From an uncultured Bacteroidaceae bacterium (GTDB taxonomy: Bacteria > Bacteroidota > Bacteroidia > Bacteroidales > Bacteroidaceae), in the NCBI GenBank assembly GCA_905234605.1, contig CAJOIE010000003.1, positions 1 through 64,000 of the forward strand: a stretch of DNA of 64,000 nt, read 5' to 3'. Below are positions 61,654 through 64,000 of the stretch, one piece after another; position 1 is the first letter of the stretch; the number at the start of each line of letters is the position of its first letter. Under the pieces are notes generated by a model. That model saw only the letters and a program-made list of their open reading frames with translations. It did not search any database and was not told the origin of the DNA. Both the position numbers and the translations under genes were made by a program.

Positions 61654-63381
61654 ATGAGCCTGCCGTTTATTACGTCCCTGCGCAGCTACACCCGCGCCAC
61701 CTTCACCTCCGACCTTCTCTCGGGCATCATCGTGGGCATCGTTGCCCTTCCCCTTGCCATAGCCTTCGGCATCGCCTCGGGCGTCACCCCCGAGCAGGGC
61801 ATCATCACGGCCATAGTGGCCGGCCTGGCCATCTCGCTCTTCGGCGGCACCAAGGTGCAGATTGGCGGTCCCACGGGTGCCTTCATCGTCATCATTGCCG
61901 GCATCATTGAGCAATACGGGATGCAGGGGCTCATCGTGGCCACGCTGCTTGCCGGCGTGCTGCTCATCATGCTGGGGCTCTTCCGCCTCGGCACCATCAT
62001 CAAGTATATTCCCTACCCCATCGTGGTGGGCTTCACGAGTGGCATCGCGCTCACCATCTTCACCACTCAGGTGAAGGACCTTCTGGGGCTCACGGTGGAC
62101 GGTGGTGTGCCGGCAGACTTCATCGGGAAGTGGGTGTGCTACGTGCGCCACATCACGACCATCGATGCCGCCTCGGCCGTCGTGGGCATCGGGTCGGTGG
62201 CTCTCATCGCGCTGTGGCCCCAGATAGCCCGTGTGCGCTACACCGGCGGCCGCCTCTCGGCCCTGACCAAGCTGCCAGGGTCGCTCGTGGCCATCATCGT
62301 GACCACTGTCGGCGTGCTGGTGCTCAAGCACTACGGCCTGGCCACAAGCGTGGCGACCATCGGCGACCGTTTCAGCATCAGCGCTGCGCTGCCTGCACCC
62401 GAGGTGCCTGCCATGTCGTGGAGCATAGTGCGCAGCCTCTTCGCGCCGGCAGTGACCATTGCCGTGCTCGGGGCCATCGAGTCGCTGCTCTCGGCCACGG
62501 TGGCCGACGGTGTCACTGGCGACCGCCACGATTCCAACCAGGAGCTGATAGGCCAGGGCATAGCCAACCTGCTCACGCCCCTCTTCGGCGGCATACCGGC
62601 CACGGGGGCTATTGCCCGCACCATGACCAACATCAACAACGGAGGCCGCACGCCCGTGGCAGGCATCGTGCACGCCGTGGTGCTGCTGCTCATCTTCCTG
62701 CTGCTCATGCCCTACGCGCAGTACATACCCATGGCCTGCCTGGCCGGCGTGCTCGTGGTGGTGAGCTACAACATGAGCGGCTGGCGCACGTTCCGTCAGC
62801 TGCTCAAGAACCCTAAGAGCGACATCTCCGTGCTGCTGATCACCTTCCTGCTCACTGTCGTCTTCGACCTCACCGTGGCCATCGAGGTGGGCCTGATGCT
62901 GGCCTGCCTGCTGTGCATGCGCCGCATGGCCGAGACCACACAGGTGAGTGTGCTCACCGACGAGATAGACCCCGAGCAGGAAGTGGACTTCGCCAGCACC
63001 AACCTGGAACACTTCAAGATACCCGACGGCTGCGAGGTCTACGAGATCAACGGCCCGTTCTTCTTCGGCATAGCCAACCGCTTCGAGGAAATCATGGGGC
63101 GCATGGGCCGCCGTCCGCGTGTGCGCATCATACGCATGCGTCGCGTGCCGTTCATCGACTCCACGGGCATGCACAACCTGCAGAACCTCATCACCATGTC
63201 CCACCAGCAGGGCATACACGTCATCCTCTCCGGCGTCACCGACAAGGTGCACGACGTGCTCCTGCGCAACGACTTCGAGCAACTGGTGGGCAGTGCCGAC
63301 ATACTGCCGCACATCAACCTCGCCCTCGACCGTGCACACCAGGTGCTTGCCAACCCCTCAACAGCCACCCACAGCGCATGA
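61654..63381 (+). CDS. SulP/SLC26-family anion transporter with STAS domain
   Basis: 575 aa. The membrane part (about 15-420) starts 'DLLSGIIVGIVALPLAIAFG' and has the family signature 'FGGIPATGAIARTMTNINNG'. The STAS domain (about 445-560) contains 'RVPFIDSTGMHNLQNLITMS'. It carries sulfate, bicarbonate or another anion across the inner membrane; the substrate is not predictable. Its stop overlaps the next start (ATGA at 63378-63381). Confidence 0.93.
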   Translation: MSLPFITSLRSYTRATFTSDLLSGIIVGIVALPLAIAFGIASGVTPEQGIITAIVAGLAISLFGGTKVQIGGPTGAFIVIIAGIIEQYGMQGLIVATLLAGVLLIMLGLFRLGTIIKYIPYPIVVGFTSGIALTIFTTQVKDLLGLTVDGGVPADFIGKWVCYVRHITTIDAASAVVGIGSVALIALWPQIARVRYTGGRLSALTKLPGSLVAIIVTTVGVLVLKHYGLATSVATIGDRFSISAALPAPEVPAMSWSIVRSLFAPAVTIAVLGAIESLLSATVADGVTGDRHDSNQELIGQGIANLLTPLFGGIPATGAIARTMTNINNGGRTPVAGIVHAVVLLLIFLLLMPYAQYIPMACLAGVLVVVSYNMSGWRTFRQLLKNPKSDISVLLITFLLTVVFDLTVAIEVGLMLACLLCMRRMAETTQVSVLTDEIDPEQEVDFASTNLEHFKIPDGCEVYEINGPFFFGIANRFEEIMGRMGRRPRVRIIRMRRVPFIDSTGMHNLQNLITMSHQQGIHVILSGVTDKVHDVLLRNDFEQLVGSADILPHINLALDRAHQVLANPSTATHSA

Positions 63382-63878
63382 CCACCCCTGCCCCCGCCTT
63401 CCGCCCCATGCGGCGCAGACGCCAGCAGCTGCCCGAGGAGCAGAGCATAGAGATACTGCGGCACGCCACTTCGGGCGTGCTCTCCGTGCTCGGCGACGAC
63501 GGCTACCCCTACGGTGTGCCTCTCAGCTACGTGTACCATGACGGGCGTCTCATCTTCCACAGTGCCGTGACAGGCCACAAGGTAGATGCCATCCGTGCCT
63601 GCAACAAGGCCTCGTTCTGCGTCGTGGAGCTGGACGATGTGCAGGCAGAGCGTTTCACCACCTTCTTCCGCAGCGTGATAGCCTTCGGCCGCATACGCGT
63701 GCTCGAGACCGACGAGGAGAAGATGGCCGCCATCCGCATCCTGGCACACAAGTACTCCCCCCATGCAGGCACCGAAGCCACCAGCCACGAGATTGCGCGC
63801 GGCTTCCCCCACCTGCTCATGTTCGAGCTCGCCATAGAGCACGTCACAGGCAAGCAGGCCAAAGAGCTCATGCCATAG
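63378..63878 (+). CDS. Nim-like flavin-binding split-barrel protein
   Basis: 166 aa. 'GVLSVLGDDGYPYGVPLSYV', 'LIFHSAVTGHKVDAIR' and 'ASFCVVELDDVQAERFTTFF' fit the pyridoxamine-5'-phosphate-oxidase-like split barrels that include NimA-type nitroimidazole resistance proteins. It probably binds FMN. The ATGA overlap with the SulP gene shows translational coupling. Whether it reduces nitroimidazoles cannot be told. Confidence 0.85.
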   Translation: MTTPAPAFRPMRRRRQQLPEEQSIEILRHATSGVLSVLGDDGYPYGVPLSYVYHDGRLIFHSAVTGHKVDAIRACNKASFCVVELDDVQAERFTTFFRSVIAFGRIRVLETDEEKMAAIRILAHKYSPHAGTEATSHEIARGFPHLLMFELAIEHVTGKQAKELMP

Positions 63879-63982
63879 AGCCACACAGCTCCCTTGCAGG
63901 CAGAGAGCCCTCCGGACCCCACCACCGACACGGCAAGCACACAGCGTGTACACATTTATGCACACGCCGTGCGCCGGAGAAC

Positions 63983-64000
63983 ACCATGCAGGGTGTAGCC
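63983..64000 (+). repeat. Interspersed palindrome, locus E, cut by the window edge
   Basis: ACCATGCAGGGTGTA near the edge matches the right arm of locus C. The partner arm would be upstream or beyond the edge. Confidence 0.55.

Noticed and set aside
61627-63339. 570-aa minus-strand frame, His/Gly/Asp-rich
   Set aside because: Antisense to the SulP gene; composition reflects the complement of its codons.

Overview
The window looks like chromosome of a GC-rich Bacteroidales bacterium, most likely in or near Prevotellaceae. Four things support this: Bacteroidetes promoters (TTTG, about 19-20 bp, TAnnTTTG) stand before many genes; Shine-Dalgarno signals are scarce; the gene set is typical (threonine dehydrogenase of the epimerase type, AsnA, tpiA-SPOR-folE, DUF5020, DUF4827, DUF2027/Smr); and large secreted proteins end in a 'DLAGR ... 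KGIYI ... GKK' type tail. The genus is an inference.

Layout. 1-3065 is the right end of an AT-richer integrative element: 5' end of a CHC2-type primase, a helix-turn-helix protein, an unknown DNA-binding-like protein and a tyrosine integrase, followed by phased direct repeats that look like integrase arm sites. It abuts a minus-strand tRNA cluster (Val-Arg-Tyr-Gly-Asp-Asp, 3066-3684). 3.8-6.4 kb holds DUF5020 and an endonuclease/exonuclease/phosphatase protein, tRNA-Arg(CCG) and a 62-aa protein. 6.4-10.5 kb is one giant secreted protein. 11-17 kb holds threonine catabolism (tdh, kbl) interleaved with two GH43-type glycosidases, then asnA. 17.5-29.6 kb has groESL, two secreted proteins (one with a thioredoxin-like CGYC site), a large GH36-like glycosidase and clpB. 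29.7-33.8 kb has a DUF2027/Smr protein, queA and gdhA. 33.9-39.4 kb is a probable vitamin B12 uptake operon (btuB, a btuG-like propeller lipoprotein, btuF, btuC) immediately downstream of an initiator tRNA. 39.5-44.4 kb has a TetR regulator, fabG, an RluA-type synthase, a DUF4827 lipoprotein and a CapD-like epimerase. 44.5-47.6 kb is the rplM-rpsI-rpsB-tsf operon. 47.8-64 kb has a GH43 xylosidase-like protein, dnaK, a DUF3825 protein with duplicated N-terminal modules, tpiA-SPOR-folE, a DUF3472 secreted protein with a POT-family transporter, and a SulP transporter coupled to a Nim-like flavoprotein.

Most of the window is housekeeping or polymer-degrading chromosome. The signals most worth following are: an interspersed palindromic repeat family (core ACCCTGCACC/GGTGCAGGGT) at five loci, once covering a gene start; the phased integrase repeats; the DUF3825 protein with its own palindromic promoter; the B12 locus without an ATPase or riboswitch; a 9-bp tandem repeat before kbl; and a set of five secreted proteins sharing a C-terminal tail. 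I did not find a clearly new multi-gene defence or metabolic system; no CRISPR array, insertion sequence or rRNA gene is visible.
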